From Pseudarthrobacter sp. NamB4 (GTDB lineage: Bacteria; Actinomycetota; Actinomycetes; Actinomycetales; Micrococcaceae), in the NCBI RefSeq assembly GCF_005796185.1, contig NZ_VAHM01000004.1, forward strand, positions 217,792-281,791: a stretch of 64,000 nucleotides of DNA. The letters run 5' to 3'. Under the pieces are notes generated by a model. That model had not been told where the DNA came from. It did no database searches and worked only from the letters and a program-made list of their open reading frames with translations. Shown here piece after piece: positions 1 through 8,976 of the stretch; position 1 is the first letter of the stretch, and every line of letters begins with the position of its first letter. Position numbers and translations under genes: made by a program.

Positions 1-995
1 GTGATGGCGACGGCGGGGGCACCGGGCCCGGTGGGCCGCACCTTGGCTGCGGGCGGCGGAACAGGTGATGGGCTGCTGCCGCCATATCCTCCGGCGCCCC
101 ATCCCGCACCGCCGGACCCGCTGGTTCCGTACGGGTTGCCGCTGAACGGGCCGCTGCCTGCGACATCCGAAAAGGGCGGAGCTGTTGTACCGGTGGCGCC
201 CGTTGAGTAGGCCGTGGTGCCGGACGCGGCTGCACCCCGCGGAGTTCCCGCAGCGGTTTTGTTCCGCTGAACCAGGTAGGAGATCAGGTAGATGGTGCCG
301 CCGACCCAGAACACAGTCCAGAGGAAGAAACCGAAGCCGTGGTTGTTCCAGCCCCAGAAGCCGTTGCCCAGGCCGCTGAATCCAAGCACCACGGTGATCA
401 GGGAACCCGTCATGCCACTGGTCCATTGGCCTGCGCCGGCTTCCTGGACGTGGATCCTGCCATCAGGCTCGGGCAGGAAGGCCCATGCCAGGCCGTAGAA
501 GAGCACGCCGATGCCGGCGAAGAGGGCAAGGATGATGAAGACGCCGCGGACGATCAGCGGGTCGATTCCCATGCGCTGCGCGATACCGCTGGAGACGCCC
601 CCCACCCAACGGTCCTGGCCGCGGGTGATTCCCTGGCTGCGGACCCAGGTGAAGAAATCAGTCTGCTGGTTTGGCGCGCCCGGGTAGGAGTAGTTTCCGG
701 CGGCCGGGCCGTCCTGCACCGGGGGAATCCGGGGTGGCGGATCGTTAGGGCCTGGATCCTGGGGCCGCGGCTGGTGCGGGTAGTCCCCGGCGGATTCCCG
801 GTGCGGTTCACTTGCTGATTCACTCGTTGATCCGTGAGTGGATTCCTTTGATGACGCAGAGGGCAATGGCGGCGGCAGCAGGGGCTCAGTGCGGTTTTCC
901 CGCCTGGGAAGGGGCTCTGTTGGGTTTTCATTTCCCCGGTTGGCAGGGGGCTCCGTCGGCGTGCTGTCGTTGGGGGTGGGAGTGTGCGGGTTCAT
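1..995 (-). CDS. PspC-domain membrane protein (partial, C-terminus beyond left edge)
   Basis: The frame is open from an ATG at 995 to the window edge (331 codons seen), with a GGAGG ribosome site just upstream. About 110 proline/serine/threonine-rich, probably cytoplasmic residues come first. A PspC-like domain follows at about 113-170 (motif DRWVGGVSSGIAQRMGIDP, then a hydrophobic helix ending in LAWAFLPEP), then further membrane segments (WGWNNHGFGFFLWTVFWVGG) and a glycine/proline-rich tail. PspC proteins sense or transmit envelope stress in the phage-shock response. The gene is divergent, 125 bases away, from a histidine kinase that also begins with a PspC domain, so the two probably share a regulatory region and a pathway. 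The exact role is inferred. Confidence 0.8.
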   Translation of the reverse strand, partial: MNPHTPTPNDSTPTEPPANRGNENPTEPLPRRENRTEPLLPPPLPSASSKESTHGSTSESASEPHRESAGDYPHQPRPQDPGPNDPPPRIPPVQDGPAAGNYSYPGAPNQQTDFFTWVRSQGITRGQDRWVGGVSSGIAQRMGIDPLIVRGVFIILALFAGIGVLFYGLAWAFLPEPDGRIHVQEAGAGQWTSGMTGSLITVVLGFSGLGNGFWGWNNHGFGFFLWTVFWVGGTIYLISYLVQRNKTAAGTPRGAAASGTTAYSTGATGTTAPPFSDVAGSGPFSGNPYGTSGSGGAGWGAGGYGGSSPSPVPPPAAKVRPTGPGAPAVAI

Positions 996-1120
996 GCTTC
1001 GATCCTCCCGTCCGGGGTGCCGCGGCCTCTACTGGGGGACACCCTGAACTGTCCCTGAGAGGCCCCCGGTTCAGGCTTGCAGCGCGTTCAGGGGAGCCTG
1101 ATCCGTGCTTGGATTGATCC

Positions 1121-2527
1121 ATGACATCCGCCCCCGAACGCCCGCCACTGGTCCGCCGCAGCGACCGGATCATCGCGGGTGTTTGCTCCGGCCTGGCTGT
1201 GCATCTTGGGCTGCCGGTGAACACCGTACGCCTGGTGATGGTGCTTGCGTCCTTCGCCGGTGGGATAGGCGTCGTCTTTTACGCCTGGCTGTGGATCATG
1301 GTCCCCACCGCGTATGAAAGCGCACGACGGCAGGGGCGCCGCCCGGCGTCGCCCATCGCTCCCGCCGTGAGCCGTGCGCCGGGAAGGTCCGACGACGGCA
1401 GGGGCACCGCCCATGCGGGCGCGGGCGCTGCCGCCGGTGGAGCCGGCGGGCCCGGCGATGACAGGCCGGCTGCGGAAGCGGCACCTCCGCCGTGGCTCCG
1501 GCTCCAGGACATGCGGTACGCGAAGGAGATCCTGCTCGGCGTGGCGCTGCTGCTGGTGGCGGGCATCCTGACTGCGCAGTTGCTGGGCGTGGACGTTCCC
1601 TTGGGAACCCTGATTCCGGCCGCTGCTGTTCTAGGCGGCGCATCCATAGCGTGGATGCAGCTCGATGAGACCCGGCGTGCAGGCCTCGTGGACAAGACCA
1701 AAGCTAACCAGGCCGGGGGTTGGGCACGGCTCGTGGCCGGGCTGGCGTTGGTGGTGGCCGGCGTGCTGGTCATGGTGTCCGGCTCCGGTTCATGGGAACA
1801 AACCTGGTTGGCGTTGCTGGCGTCCGTCGCCGTTCTTGGCGGGGTGGTGCTGGTCCTGCTCCCGTGGGGGCTGAAGTTTTGGCGGGACCTTGAGGCCGAG
1901 CGGGCCGGCCGCATCCGCGAAACCGAGCGCGCGGAAATCGCAGCGCACCTTCACGATTCGGTGCTCCAGACGCTTGCACTGATCCAGCGGCGCGCGGCCA
2001 ACGAACACGACGTCGTCCGCCTCGCCCGCGCACAGGAGCGGGAACTCCGGAGCTGGCTGTTCGATGACCCGGGCAAGGATGCCGGGCAGTTGTCCGACCG
2101 GATCAAGGCCGTGGCCGCGGAAGTGGAGGACCTGCTGGGCAACGCGGTGGACGTGGTCAGCGTGGGGGATACCGCCGTCACCGAGGGCCACGCGGCCTTG
2201 ATCCACGCCAGCCGTGAGGCCATGCTAAATGCCTCCCGCCACGGCGGAGGCACGGTCTCGGTCTACCTGGAGGTATCGGGTGGGCGTGCCGAAGTCTTCA
2301 TCAAGGACCGCGGCCCGGGCTTCGAACTTCGGAACGTCCCGGAAGACCGGCTGGGCGTGCGGGAGTCCATCATCGGCCGGATGAACCGGCACGGCGGCAG
2401 TGCCACCATCATCAGCACCAGCGACGGTACGGAGGTGCGGCTGGGCTTTCCGGCTGCGCAGCCGGAGAAGGTTCCGCCGGTGCAGCCAGACAGGGTGCAG
2501 CCGGCCACTAGGGAAGGAAGGCCATGA
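1121..2527 (+). CDS. PspC-domain sensor histidine kinase
   Basis: A 468-residue membrane kinase. An N-terminal PspC domain (about 8-68, RRSDRIIAGVCSGLAVHLGL) is followed by a Pro/Ala/Gly-rich linker and about four hydrophobic segments between 135 and 252. The dimerisation/phosphoacceptor helix has the motif AEIAAHLHDSVLQTL (His278 in LHD, HisKA_3 type). The ATPase domain shows ASREAMLNASRHGG (N box) and IKDRGPGFEL (G1 box). This is the usual actinobacterial NarL/DesK-type kinase fused to PspC. Its stop overlaps the start of the LuxR-type regulator by ATGA, so the pair should be co-translated. The PspC region presumably senses membrane or cell-wall stress; the signal itself cannot be read from sequence. 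Confidence 0.9.
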   Translation: MTSAPERPPLVRRSDRIIAGVCSGLAVHLGLPVNTVRLVMVLASFAGGIGVVFYAWLWIMVPTAYESARRQGRRPASPIAPAVSRAPGRSDDGRGTAHAGAGAAAGGAGGPGDDRPAAEAAPPPWLRLQDMRYAKEILLGVALLLVAGILTAQLLGVDVPLGTLIPAAAVLGGASIAWMQLDETRRAGLVDKTKANQAGGWARLVAGLALVVAGVLVMVSGSGSWEQTWLALLASVAVLGGVVLVLLPWGLKFWRDLEAERAGRIRETERAEIAAHLHDSVLQTLALIQRRAANEHDVVRLARAQERELRSWLFDDPGKDAGQLSDRIKAVAAEVEDLLGNAVDVVSVGDTAVTEGHAALIHASREAMLNASRHGGGTVSVYLEVSGGRAEVFIKDRGPGFELRNVPEDRLGVRESIIGRMNRHGGSATIISTSDGTEVRLGFPAAQPEKVPPVQPDRVQPATREGRP

Positions 2528-3213
2528 ATTCGATGCAGGGAACCGGCAACGGGACGCCCGGGGCCGGAAAGTCTGTCCGCGTGGTGCTCGTGGATGACCA
2601 CGCGATTTTCCGCTCCGGGTTGAAGGCTGACCTGGACCCGAGCATCCAGGTGGTGGGCGAGGCAGCCACGGTGGAGCAGGCCATCGCCGTGATTGCGCAG
2701 GAGCGGCCGGACGTGGTGCTGCTGGACGTGCACCTGCCCGGCGGCCTGGGTGGCGGCGGCAGGGAAGTCATTGCCGGTTCAGCTGCCCTGCTGTCCACCA
2801 CGCGGTTCCTCGCCCTTAGTGTCTCGGACGCGGCAGAGGACGTTGTGGCGGTGATCCGGGCCGGGGCCCGGGGCTACGTCACCAAGACCATTTCCGGAGC
2901 GGATATTACTGACGCCGTCTACCGGGTTGCCGGGGGAGACGCCGTCTTCTCACCGCGGCTGGCAGGCTTTGTTTTGGACGCGTTTGGCACGGCTCCGGCT
3001 GACATCGCTGACGACGAACTGGACAGGCTCTCCGCCCGGGAACTGGAGGTCATGCGCCTCATCGCGCGCGGGTACAGCTACAAGGAAGTGGCCAAGGAGC
3101 TGTTCATCAGCATCAAGACGGTGGAAACGCACGTCTCCGCGGTGCTGCGGAAGCTGCAGCTCTCCAGCCGGCACGAGCTTACCAAGTGGGCCGCCGAGCG
3201 CCGCCTCCTCTAA
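2524..3213 (+). CDS. LuxR/NarL-family response regulator
   Basis: The protein has 229 residues. The receiver domain (about 18-140) carries the acidic pair in VVLVDDHAIFRSGL and phosphoacceptor Asp68 in VVLLDVHLPGG. The C-terminal LuxR helix-turn-helix (about 168-215) reads LSARELEVMRLIARGYSYKE and SIKTVETHVSAVLRKL. It overlaps the kinase gene by four bases (ATGA), so it is almost certainly the cognate output regulator. Its targets are unknown; the divergent PspC gene is the obvious candidate. A strong stem-loop lies 72 bases after the stop. Confidence 0.92.
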   Translation: MNSMQGTGNGTPGAGKSVRVVLVDDHAIFRSGLKADLDPSIQVVGEAATVEQAIAVIAQERPDVVLLDVHLPGGLGGGGREVIAGSAALLSTTRFLALSVSDAAEDVVAVIRAGARGYVTKTISGADITDAVYRVAGGDAVFSPRLAGFVLDAFGTAPADIADDELDRLSARELEVMRLIARGYSYKEVAKELFISIKTVETHVSAVLRKLQLSSRHELTKWAAERRLL

Positions 3214-3221
3214 CCACCCCC

Positions 3222-3389
3222 GGACGCTCTCTCAGTTGCTGTCGCTTATTTCCAAACGCTCTATCACTAGATGCGCCTTAAACACGGACGCTCTATCACT
3301 CTCCTGAGGTGAGTGATAGAGCGTCCGGGTTTTATTGCGTCAGGTGATAGAGCGTCCAGGTTTTTCCCGCGTCAGGTGATAGAGCGTCC
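3222..3389. repeat. Cluster of dispersed GACGCTCTATCAC repeats
   Basis: The 175-base gap between convergent genes is built mostly from one short motif. Copies of GACGCTCTATCAC or close variants occur on the plus strand at 3222-3234, 3254-3267 and 3286-3300, and as the complement GTGATAGAGCGTCC at 3313-3326, 3344-3357 and 3376-3389. The last three are spaced 31 and 32 bases apart, and the final two share the 5' extension GCGTCAG. The last copy touches the stop codon of the aminotransferase gene. Related copies occur in the rpsQ-rplN gap. This looks like a family of extragenic palindromic repeats; its function is unknown. Confidence 0.85.
3285..3333. terminator. Stem-loop terminator made of two inverted repeat copies
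   Basis: A perfect 17-bp stem (3285-3301 with 3311-3327) and a nine-base loop are followed on the plus strand by TTTT at 3330-3333. It sits between the convergent regulator and aminotransferase genes and would stop transcription from the left. The stem arms are two copies of the local repeat in opposite orientation. Confidence 0.7.
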
Positions 3390-4606
3390 TACTGGGCCTT
3401 GCCCAGGAAGTCCTGCAGCCGCTGCACGCCGGTGGTCAGGTCGTCGTCGCCCAGGGCGTAGGAGAGGCGAAGGAAACCGGAGGGGCCGAACGCCTCACCG
3501 GGAACCACGGCCACCTCAACCTCGTCGAGGATCAGGGCCGCCAGTTCGGCGGAGGTCTGCGGCGCCGCGGTGCCGGACGTCGTCGGGAATTGCTTGCCCA
3601 GCAACGCGCGGACGTCCGCGTAAACGTAGAAGGCGCCCTTCGGCGTCGGGCACTCCACTCCATCGATGGCGTTCAGGCCCGCGACGATCGCCTTGCGGCG
3701 GCGATCAAACGCTACCTTCATCTCGTCCACGGCGGTCAGCGGTCCGGACACCGCGGCGAGGGCCGCAATCTGCATGATGTTGGAGACGTTGGACGTGGCG
3801 TGGGACTGCAGGTTGGTGGCGGCCTTGATGACGTCGGCCGGGCCGATCATCCAGCCGACGCGCCAGCCGGTCATGGCGTAGGTCTTGGCCACACCGTTGA
3901 GGATGACTACCTTGTCGCCCAGTTCAGGGGCGGCGGTGGCGATGGAAGTGAAGGGAACGCCGTCGTAGGTGAGGTGCTCGTAGATCTCGTCCGTGACTAC
4001 CCACAGGCCCTTGGACGCGGCCCACCTGCCAATCTCTGCCACTTGCTCAGGAGAGTAGACAGAACCGGTGGGGTTGGACGGCGAAACGAACAGCAGGATC
4101 TTCGTCTTGTCCGTGACGGCCGCCTCAAGCTGGTCAACCGTCACCAGGTAGTCCTGTTCGGGGCCGGCGAAGACCTCAACGGGGACCCCGCCCGCGAGCC
4201 GGATGGCCTCCGGGTAGGTGGTCCAGAACGGGCTGGGCACGATGACCTCGTCGCCCGGATCCACCAGGGTAGCGAAGGTGTTGTAGACCGCCTGCTTGCC
4301 GCCGTTGGTCACCAGGACCTGGGACGGATCGACGACGTAGCCCGAGTCCCGCAGGGTCTTCTCGGCGATGGCCTTTTTCAGCTCCGGAAGCCCGCCGGCA
4401 GGGGAATAGCGGTGGTACTTCGGCTGGCCTGCAGCTTCAACAGCTGCCTGGACGATGTAGTCGGGGGTGGGAAAGTCCGGCTCACCCGCACCGAAACCAA
4501 TAACCGGCCGCCCCGCTGCCTTCAGCGCCTTCGCCTTGGCATCAACGGCAAGGGTGGCGGATTCGGCAATTGCGGATATGCGCTGGGAAACGCGGGCGGC
4601 AGACAT
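3389..4606 (-). CDS. Class I PLP-dependent aminotransferase (aspartate aminotransferase type)
   Basis: A 405-residue fold-type I aminotransferase. Visible landmarks are the substrate loop [29 protein letters not shown] (Asn178), VTDEIYEHL (Asp206, Tyr209 contacting PLP) and the Schiff-base lysine Lys241 in [13 protein letters not shown]. The Ala before the lysine replaces the more usual Ser. Length and motifs fit the AspC/AspB subgroup transferring the amino group between aspartate (or related amino acids) and 2-oxoglutarate in the cytoplasm. It starts at ATG 4606 ([19 protein letters not shown]). It stands alone, divergent from tRNA-Trp, and its stop codon abuts the repeat cluster. The exact substrate range is not certain. 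Confidence 0.9.
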   Translation of the reverse strand: MSAARVSQRISAIAESATLAVDAKAKALKAAGRPVIGFGAGEPDFPTPDYIVQAAVEAAGQPKYHRYSPAGGLPELKKAIAEKTLRDSGYVVDPSQVLVTNGGKQAVYNTFATLVDPGDEVIVPSPFWTTYPEAIRLAGGVPVEVFAGPEQDYLVTVDQLEAAVTDKTKILLFVSPSNPTGSVYSPEQVAEIGRWAASKGLWVVTDEIYEHLTYDGVPFTSIATAAPELGDKVVILNGVAKTYAMTGWRVGWMIGPADVIKAATNLQSHATSNVSNIMQIAALAAVSGPLTAVDEMKVAFDRRRKAIVAGLNAIDGVECPTPKGAFYVYADVRALLGKQFPTTSGTAAPQTSAELAALILDEVEVAVVPGEAFGPSGFLRLSYALGDDDLTTGVQRLQDFLGKAQ

Positions 4607-4768
4607 GGCAGGTCCGTTCTTCGCTGTGCAGCCTGGCGGCTGGAATGTGGGATTCGACGAGTTCTACTCTATGCTGTTCACCGGACCCTCCGGGTTGCCG
4701 GATTTGAATTGTGACTGCGTGCCAGTCCACCTCAGGCCGGGCAGCGGGGAGGGCCGGAAATGGGCTGG

Positions 4769-4798
4769 TTCGACGAACGCGAAGTTGTTGCGTAGACT
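4769..4798 (+). promoter_or_regulatory. Probable promoter for tRNA-Trp (and secE-nusG)
   Basis: TTCGAC (4769-4774), an 18-base spacer and TAGACT (4793-4798) lie 84 bases before the tRNA. The same TAGACT -10 box recurs upstream of several other genes in the window. Confidence 0.5.
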
Positions 4799-4882
4799 GG
4801 TTCACCGGTGTTGAAACACGGATGATGGCGTGCGCCCCAGTAACAGGCTGGTGTTCGCCGTAAAACGTGGAATTCACTCCAT

Positions 4883-4955
4883 AGGGTAGTGGCGCAATTG
4901 GTAGCGCAGCGGTCTCCAAAACCGCAGGTTGCAGGTTCGAGTCCTGTCTGCCCTG
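4883..4955 (+). tRNA. tRNA-Trp (CCA)
   Basis: A 73-base cloverleaf. The acceptor stem is AGGGTAG (4883-4889) with CTGCCCT (4948-4954) and discriminator G4955. The anticodon arm is GCGGT-CTCCAAA-ACCGC with anticodon CCA at 4916-4918, and the T arm contains GGTTCGAGTCC. The 3' CCA is not encoded. tRNA-Trp directly before secE-nusG is the standard arrangement in this group. Confidence 0.97.
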
Positions 4956-5036
4956 CGCAAGCTGCCCCGGGCAAAAGCCGGGGCAAGCGCAGCAACCATG
5001 GTTCTGATCAGGGCCGGGTAATCCAACATTGCAAGG

Positions 5037-5321
5037 ATGAGCGAGGACCAGGTGACCGAAACAGCTGCCAGCAGCTCCAAGGGCCGCCCAGCTAAGAAGG
5101 ACGCCAAGGCAAACTTCTTCGCCCGCATTGCACTCTTCATCCGCCAGATCATTGGCGAGCTGAAGAAAGTTGTTGCACCTACCCGCAAGGAACTGATTAA
5201 TTACACGCTCGTGGTGCTGGTGTTCGTGGGCATCATGATGGTCATCGTCAGCCTGCTGGACATTGGATTCGGAACCGCCGTCGGCTGGATCTTCGGCGGA
5301 ACCGGCACCACGGACAGCTGA
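5037..5321 (+). CDS. secE: Preprotein translocase subunit SecE
   Basis: A 94-residue protein with a charged N-terminus, the amphipathic SecE signature FIRQIIGELKKVVAPTRKEL (about 34-53) and one membrane helix (about 57-79, TLVVLVFVGIMMVIVSLLD). This is the single-span actinobacterial form; it clamps SecY in the SecYEG channel. It starts at ATG 5037 behind an AAGG site and lies between tRNA-Trp and nusG as expected. Confidence 0.96.
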   Translation: MSEDQVTETAASSSKGRPAKKDAKANFFARIALFIRQIIGELKKVVAPTRKELINYTLVVLVFVGIMMVIVSLLDIGFGTAVGWIFGGTGTTDS

Positions 5322-5435
5322 GGCTGAACGGTCCGCAGGCTGCGTGTTCCTTCCGGGAAGCCGGAGGGAAACACCGGTGTGCGGAATTGAGCCATTTAAA
5401 TAGGCATGTTAGGCAATGAGGAAGCAGGAGACCAA

Positions 5436-6239
5436 GTGTCTGAGCAGGAGCTCGAGGTAACCGAGGCCGGGCTGGAAGAGTCCGCGGACATCACGGCAGA
5501 AGCCGGTGACGAGTCTGGGGTTGAGTCCTCCGTGCCCGAATCCGCTGACGCCGATTCCGACTTCGACGCAGAGGCCGCCGACGACTCCGGGGAGGAGTCC
5601 ACGGACGCCCTCGCCGCTGCCGCCGCCAAGGCAGAGGTGGACCCCGCCGAGGAGTTCAAGGCCAAGCTGCGCCGCCAGGAAGGTGACTGGTACGTCATCC
5701 ACTCCTACGCCGGTTACGAAAACCGCGTGAAGGCCAACCTGGAAACCCGCATCCAGACCCTGGACATGGAAGATTACATCTTCGAAATCCAGGTCCCCAT
5801 GGAAGAAGTCGTTGAGATCAAGAACGCTCAGCGCAAGGTCATCAACCGCGTCCGCATCCCCGGCTACGTGCTGGTCCGGATGGACCTGACGGACGCCTCC
5901 TGGGGCGCCGTCCGCCACACTCCCGGTGTTACCGGCTTCGTGGGCAACGCCCACAACCCCGTGCCGCTGCGCCTTGATGAAGTCTTCTCCATGCTCGCCC
6001 CGGTCTTCGAGGAAGAGCAGGCCGAAAAGGGCAAGCCGGTCAACAAGCAGAACCAGGCTCCCGTGGCCGTCGACTTCGAAGTTGGCGAGTCCGTCATCGT
6101 CAAGGAAGGCCCGTTCGAGACCCTTCCCGCCACGATCTCCGAGATCAAGCCCGAGTCCCAGACCCTCGTGGTGCTGGTTTCCATCTTCGAGCGCGAAACG
6201 CCCGTCACCCTGGCGTTCAACCAGGTCACCAAGATCTGA
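5436..6239 (+). CDS. nusG: Transcription termination/antitermination factor NusG
   Basis: About 75 strongly acidic, low-complexity N-terminal residues precede the NGN domain ([35 protein letters not shown]). A C-terminal KOW domain follows ([19 protein letters not shown]; ending [11 protein letters not shown]). NusG binds RNA polymerase and couples it to ribosomes or Rho. I prefer GTG 5436 (267 residues, beginning SEQELEV), which has AGGAG five bases upstream; an in-frame ATG at 5406 would add ten residues but has a poor ribosome site. The acidic extension is longer than in most bacteria but common in actinobacteria. Confidence 0.95.
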   Translation: MSEQELEVTEAGLEESADITAEAGDESGVESSVPESADADSDFDAEAADDSGEESTDALAAAAAKAEVDPAEEFKAKLRRQEGDWYVIHSYAGYENRVKANLETRIQTLDMEDYIFEIQVPMEEVVEIKNAQRKVINRVRIPGYVLVRMDLTDASWGAVRHTPGVTGFVGNAHNPVPLRLDEVFSMLAPVFEEEQAEKGKPVNKQNQAPVAVDFEVGESVIVKEGPFETLPATISEIKPESQTLVVLVSIFERETPVTLAFNQVTKI

Positions 6240-6368
6240 CAACCCCAAGAATTCGTCCCGGCGCTGCCTGCTTAGCAGCACTGGAACGGCCGGTCGCCTT
6301 GCCATGGCGGCCAAAAACCTGAGGCACGCTCCTGTGCCCCAGGACGTTATTGAGAGAAGGACCCTACA

Positions 6369-6800
6369 TTGGCTCCCAAGAAGAAGGTCACCGGCCTCAT
6401 CAAGCTGCAGATCCAGGCAGGTGCCGCTAACCCGGCTCCGCCGATCGGTCCTGCGCTTGGCCAGCACGGTGTCAACATCATGGAATTCTGCAAGGCGTAC
6501 AACGCTGCGACGGAAGCCCAGCGCGGAAACGTCATCCCCGTGGAAATCACCGTCTACGAGGACCGTTCCTTCACGTTCATCACCAAGACCCCGCCGGCTG
6601 CAGAGCTCATCAAGAAGGCTGCAGGCGTTGCCAAGGGTTCGGCTACGCCGCACACCGTCAAGGTTGCCAAGCTGACCCAGGCCCAGGTTAACGAGATTGC
6701 TTCCACCAAGATGGAAGACCTTAACGCCACCAGCCTCGAAGGCGCAGCGAAGATCATCGCCGGCACCGCCCGCTCCATGGGCATCACCGTCGAGGGCTAA
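6369..6800 (+). CDS. rplK: 50S ribosomal protein L11
   Basis: A 143-residue protein with the L11 N-terminal motif [19 protein letters not shown], including the proline-rich thiostrepton-site region, and a C-terminal rRNA-binding domain ([16 protein letters not shown]). L11 forms the GTPase-associated centre with 23S rRNA. The start is a TTG at 6369 (encoding MAPKKKVTG) behind AGAGAAGGACC; no ATG or GTG fits the conserved N-terminus. It lies 129 bases after nusG. Confidence 0.97.
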
Positions 6801-6979
6801 CTGCCCCCGCAGCCTTCCGCAACCGTGAAATCACGACGACGGGCGGCACCGCCGGGACAACCGGCACCAAACAAAATTGAAATGTTGGGCATTCGGCACG
6901 GATAACGGGCCGGAGCACCAACTGTGGCAGGGCCCAGCGCGGTCCGCAGACCACAACTGCACAAGGAGAAATAAGCAGC

Positions 6980-7687
6980 ATGGCAAAGCGCAGCAAAGCA
7001 TATGAGGCAGCAGCCGCCAAGATCGACGCGGGGAAGTTCTACGCGCCGTTCGAGGCAATAACCCTCGCCAAGGACACCAACCCGTCCAAGTTCGACGCCA
7101 CCGTTGAGGTTGCCTTCCGCCTCGGCGTCGACCCCCGTAAGGCTGACCAGATGGTCCGCGGCACGGTCAACCTGCCCCACGGCACCGGTAAGACCGCCCG
7201 CGTCCTGGTTTTCGCTACGGGTGACAAGGCAGAGGCAGCAATCGCTGCCGGCGCTGACTTCGTTGGTTCCGACGACCTGATCGAAAGGATCGCCGGTGGC
7301 TGGACCGACTTCGACGCCGCCGTCGCCACCCCTGACCTCATGGGCAAGGTTGGCCGCCTCGGTAAGGTCCTGGGTCCGCGTAACCTGATGCCGAACCCGA
7401 AGACGGGCACCGTGACCCCCGACGTCGCCAAGGCCGTTAACGACATCAAGGGTGGAAAGATCGACTTCCGCGTCGATAAGCACTCTAACCTGCACTTCAT
7501 CATCGGCAAGGTTTCCTTCGACGCCAACAAGCTGGCCGAGAACTATGCAGCAGCACTGGAAGAGGTTCTTCGCCTGAAGCCGTCCGCCGCGAAGGGCCGC
7601 TACATCCAGAAGGCTACTGTCGCCACCACGTTCGGTCCCGGCATCTCCGTTGACCCGAACGTCACCAAGGTTCTGATCGAGGCCTAA
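6980..7687 (+). CDS. rplA: 50S ribosomal protein L1
   Basis: A 235-residue protein with the L1 signatures [20 protein letters not shown] and the N-terminal [17 protein letters not shown]1 forms the mobile stalk at the E site and in many bacteria represses its own operon. ATG 6980 follows AAGGAGAAATAAGCAGC. A 179-base spacer separates it from rplK and could contain an L1 target, but I could not identify one. A strong terminator follows 39 bases downstream. Confidence 0.97.
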   Translation: MAKRSKAYEAAAAKIDAGKFYAPFEAITLAKDTNPSKFDATVEVAFRLGVDPRKADQMVRGTVNLPHGTGKTARVLVFATGDKAEAAIAAGADFVGSDDLIERIAGGWTDFDAAVATPDLMGKVGRLGKVLGPRNLMPNPKTGTVTPDVAKAVNDIKGGKIDFRVDKHSNLHFIIGKVSFDANKLAENYAAALEEVLRLKPSAAKGRYIQKATVATTFGPGISVDPNVTKVLIEA

Positions 7688-7726
7688 GTCCTCGTGTGAG
7701 CAACCGCCGCGGACCCGTCCGCAGCA

Positions 7727-7765
7727 GGAAAGACCGCCCGGCCTGTGCCGGGCGGTCTTTCCTTT
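7727..7765 (+). terminator. Intrinsic terminator after rplA
   Basis: A perfect 16-bp GC-rich stem (7727-7742 with 7747-7762), CTGT loop, and a short T run at 7763-7765. It ends the secE-nusG-rplK-rplA transcript before the GNAT pair. Confidence 0.88.
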
Positions 7766-7780
7766 AACCGGCAGAAGCTA

Positions 7781-7808
7781 TTCCGGAAAGACCGTTCCTG
7801 CCTAAGCT
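7781..7808 (+). promoter_or_regulatory. Candidate promoter for a leaderless GNAT transcript
   Basis: TTCCGG (7781-7786), 16 bases, TAAGCT (7803-7808), then only six bases to the GTG at 7815. A -10 box this close to the start codon implies a leaderless mRNA. Confidence 0.4.
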
Positions 7809-7814
7809 GTACAA

Positions 7815-8969
7815 GTGGCCGAACCGGAGCCGGGTGCCTCCACAGGCAAGCCCGCTGCCCTGACGATTTCCGCCGTCGCCGTCTTCAACAATTTCGACGG
7901 CGGCGCGCTCCCAGGCAGGGGCGCAGTGCCGCTTTCCGCCGCCCCCACAGCCGACTTCAGGCTGTGCCATGACATGCGGGTGGCACACGAGCTGGCGCTG
8001 TGGGGCACCATGGACAGGTGCCCCACGCTGCAGGAAGCCGCGGAGTACTGGCAGGGCAACGACTACGAGGAACGGCAACTGTACCTTGCCAGACTGGGGC
8101 GCGAGCCTGTAGGCACGTGCTCGGTGACCCTCCCGCTGCATGAGAACACTCACACTGCCGGCATTGATGTCCTCGTCGCCCCCGCGCACCGGCGGCAGGG
8201 CCTTGGCCGGATGCTGCTGGAGCACGCTGAAACCGTAGCCCGGAAACGCGGCAGGACCTCGCTGGACGGCTACCACGAGATCCCAATGCAAGGCGCGGAC
8301 GGGGCCCTGCTCGAGGCGAAGTCAGGGGCCGGCGGCCTGCCGCTCCAGCACCCCGCCGTCGCCTTCGCTTCCGCCAGCGGATATGAGCTGGAGCAGGTGG
8401 AGCGTTCCAGCAGGCTTGACCTTCCTGTCCCCGCCGAACTGCTGGAGCGCCTGGAGACTGAGGCCCGGGCCCGGGCAGGGGACTACCGGATCATCGGCTG
8501 GGACGACAGCTGCCCTGACAACCTCGTGGACGCCTATGCCGGGGTTAAGGCCAGGATGAGCGCCGACGTCCCCACCGCGGGCCTCGATTGTGAGCTCGAA
8601 GACTGGGACGCGGCCCGGGTCCGCGAAGAGGAGGGGAGCCTGGCCCGCGGCGGCGTGCAGACGGCGGTGGCGGCCGCCCTGCACCGCACCACCGGGGAAC
8701 TGGTCGCCTATACGGTCCTGAACTGGCGGCCGGCGGTGCCGGCGTCCATCGCCCAGCAGGACACACTCGTGGCTCGGGAACACCGCGGACACCGGCTGGG
8801 CATGCTCACCAAAGTGGCCAATCTCCGGCACGTCCAGAAACGGTGGCCGTCGGCACGCTATGTTTTGACATGGAATGCCACCGAAAACCAACATATGCTG
8901 GCCATAAATATTGCCCTTGGCTTCAGGCCCGTTGGCCTTGAAGGTGAATGGCAGAAACGGCTGGGATGA
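7815..8969 (+). CDS. GNAT-family N-acetyltransferase (first of a tandem pair)
   Basis: A 384-residue protein with two GNAT-like halves. The first has the acetyl-CoA loop VAPAHRRQGLGRMLLEHAE (about 117-135). The second, near the C-terminus, has REHRGHRLGMLTKVANLRH followed by TWNATENQHMLAINIALGF. This two-domain layout resembles mycothiol-synthase-like acetyltransferases, but the substrate cannot be read. No Shine-Dalgarno precedes GTG 7815, in keeping with a leaderless start. It stands after the rplA terminator and seven bases before a paralogue with the same C-terminal pattern. The pair is lodged between rplA and rplJ, usually adjacent clusters. Confidence 0.8.
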   Translation: MAEPEPGASTGKPAALTISAVAVFNNFDGGALPGRGAVPLSAAPTADFRLCHDMRVAHELALWGTMDRCPTLQEAAEYWQGNDYEERQLYLARLGREPVGTCSVTLPLHENTHTAGIDVLVAPAHRRQGLGRMLLEHAETVARKRGRTSLDGYHEIPMQGADGALLEAKSGAGGLPLQHPAVAFASASGYELEQVERSSRLDLPVPAELLERLETEARARAGDYRIIGWDDSCPDNLVDAYAGVKARMSADVPTAGLDCELEDWDAARVREEEGSLARGGVQTAVAAALHRTTGELVAYTVLNWRPAVPASIAQQDTLVAREHRGHRLGMLTKVANLRHVQKRWPSARYVLTWNATENQHMLAINIALGFRPVGLEGEWQKRLG

Positions 8970-8976
8970 TGCGCCT

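Noticed and set aside
3313..3389. Three evenly spaced repeats considered as a CRISPR array
   Set aside because: Only three copies, repeat too short, spacers partly alike, inverted copies nearby and no cas genes.
3590..4714. 374-codon plus-strand frame opposite the aminotransferase gene
   Set aside because: It is a shadow of a clear aminotransferase on the other strand; its translation has no domain pattern.
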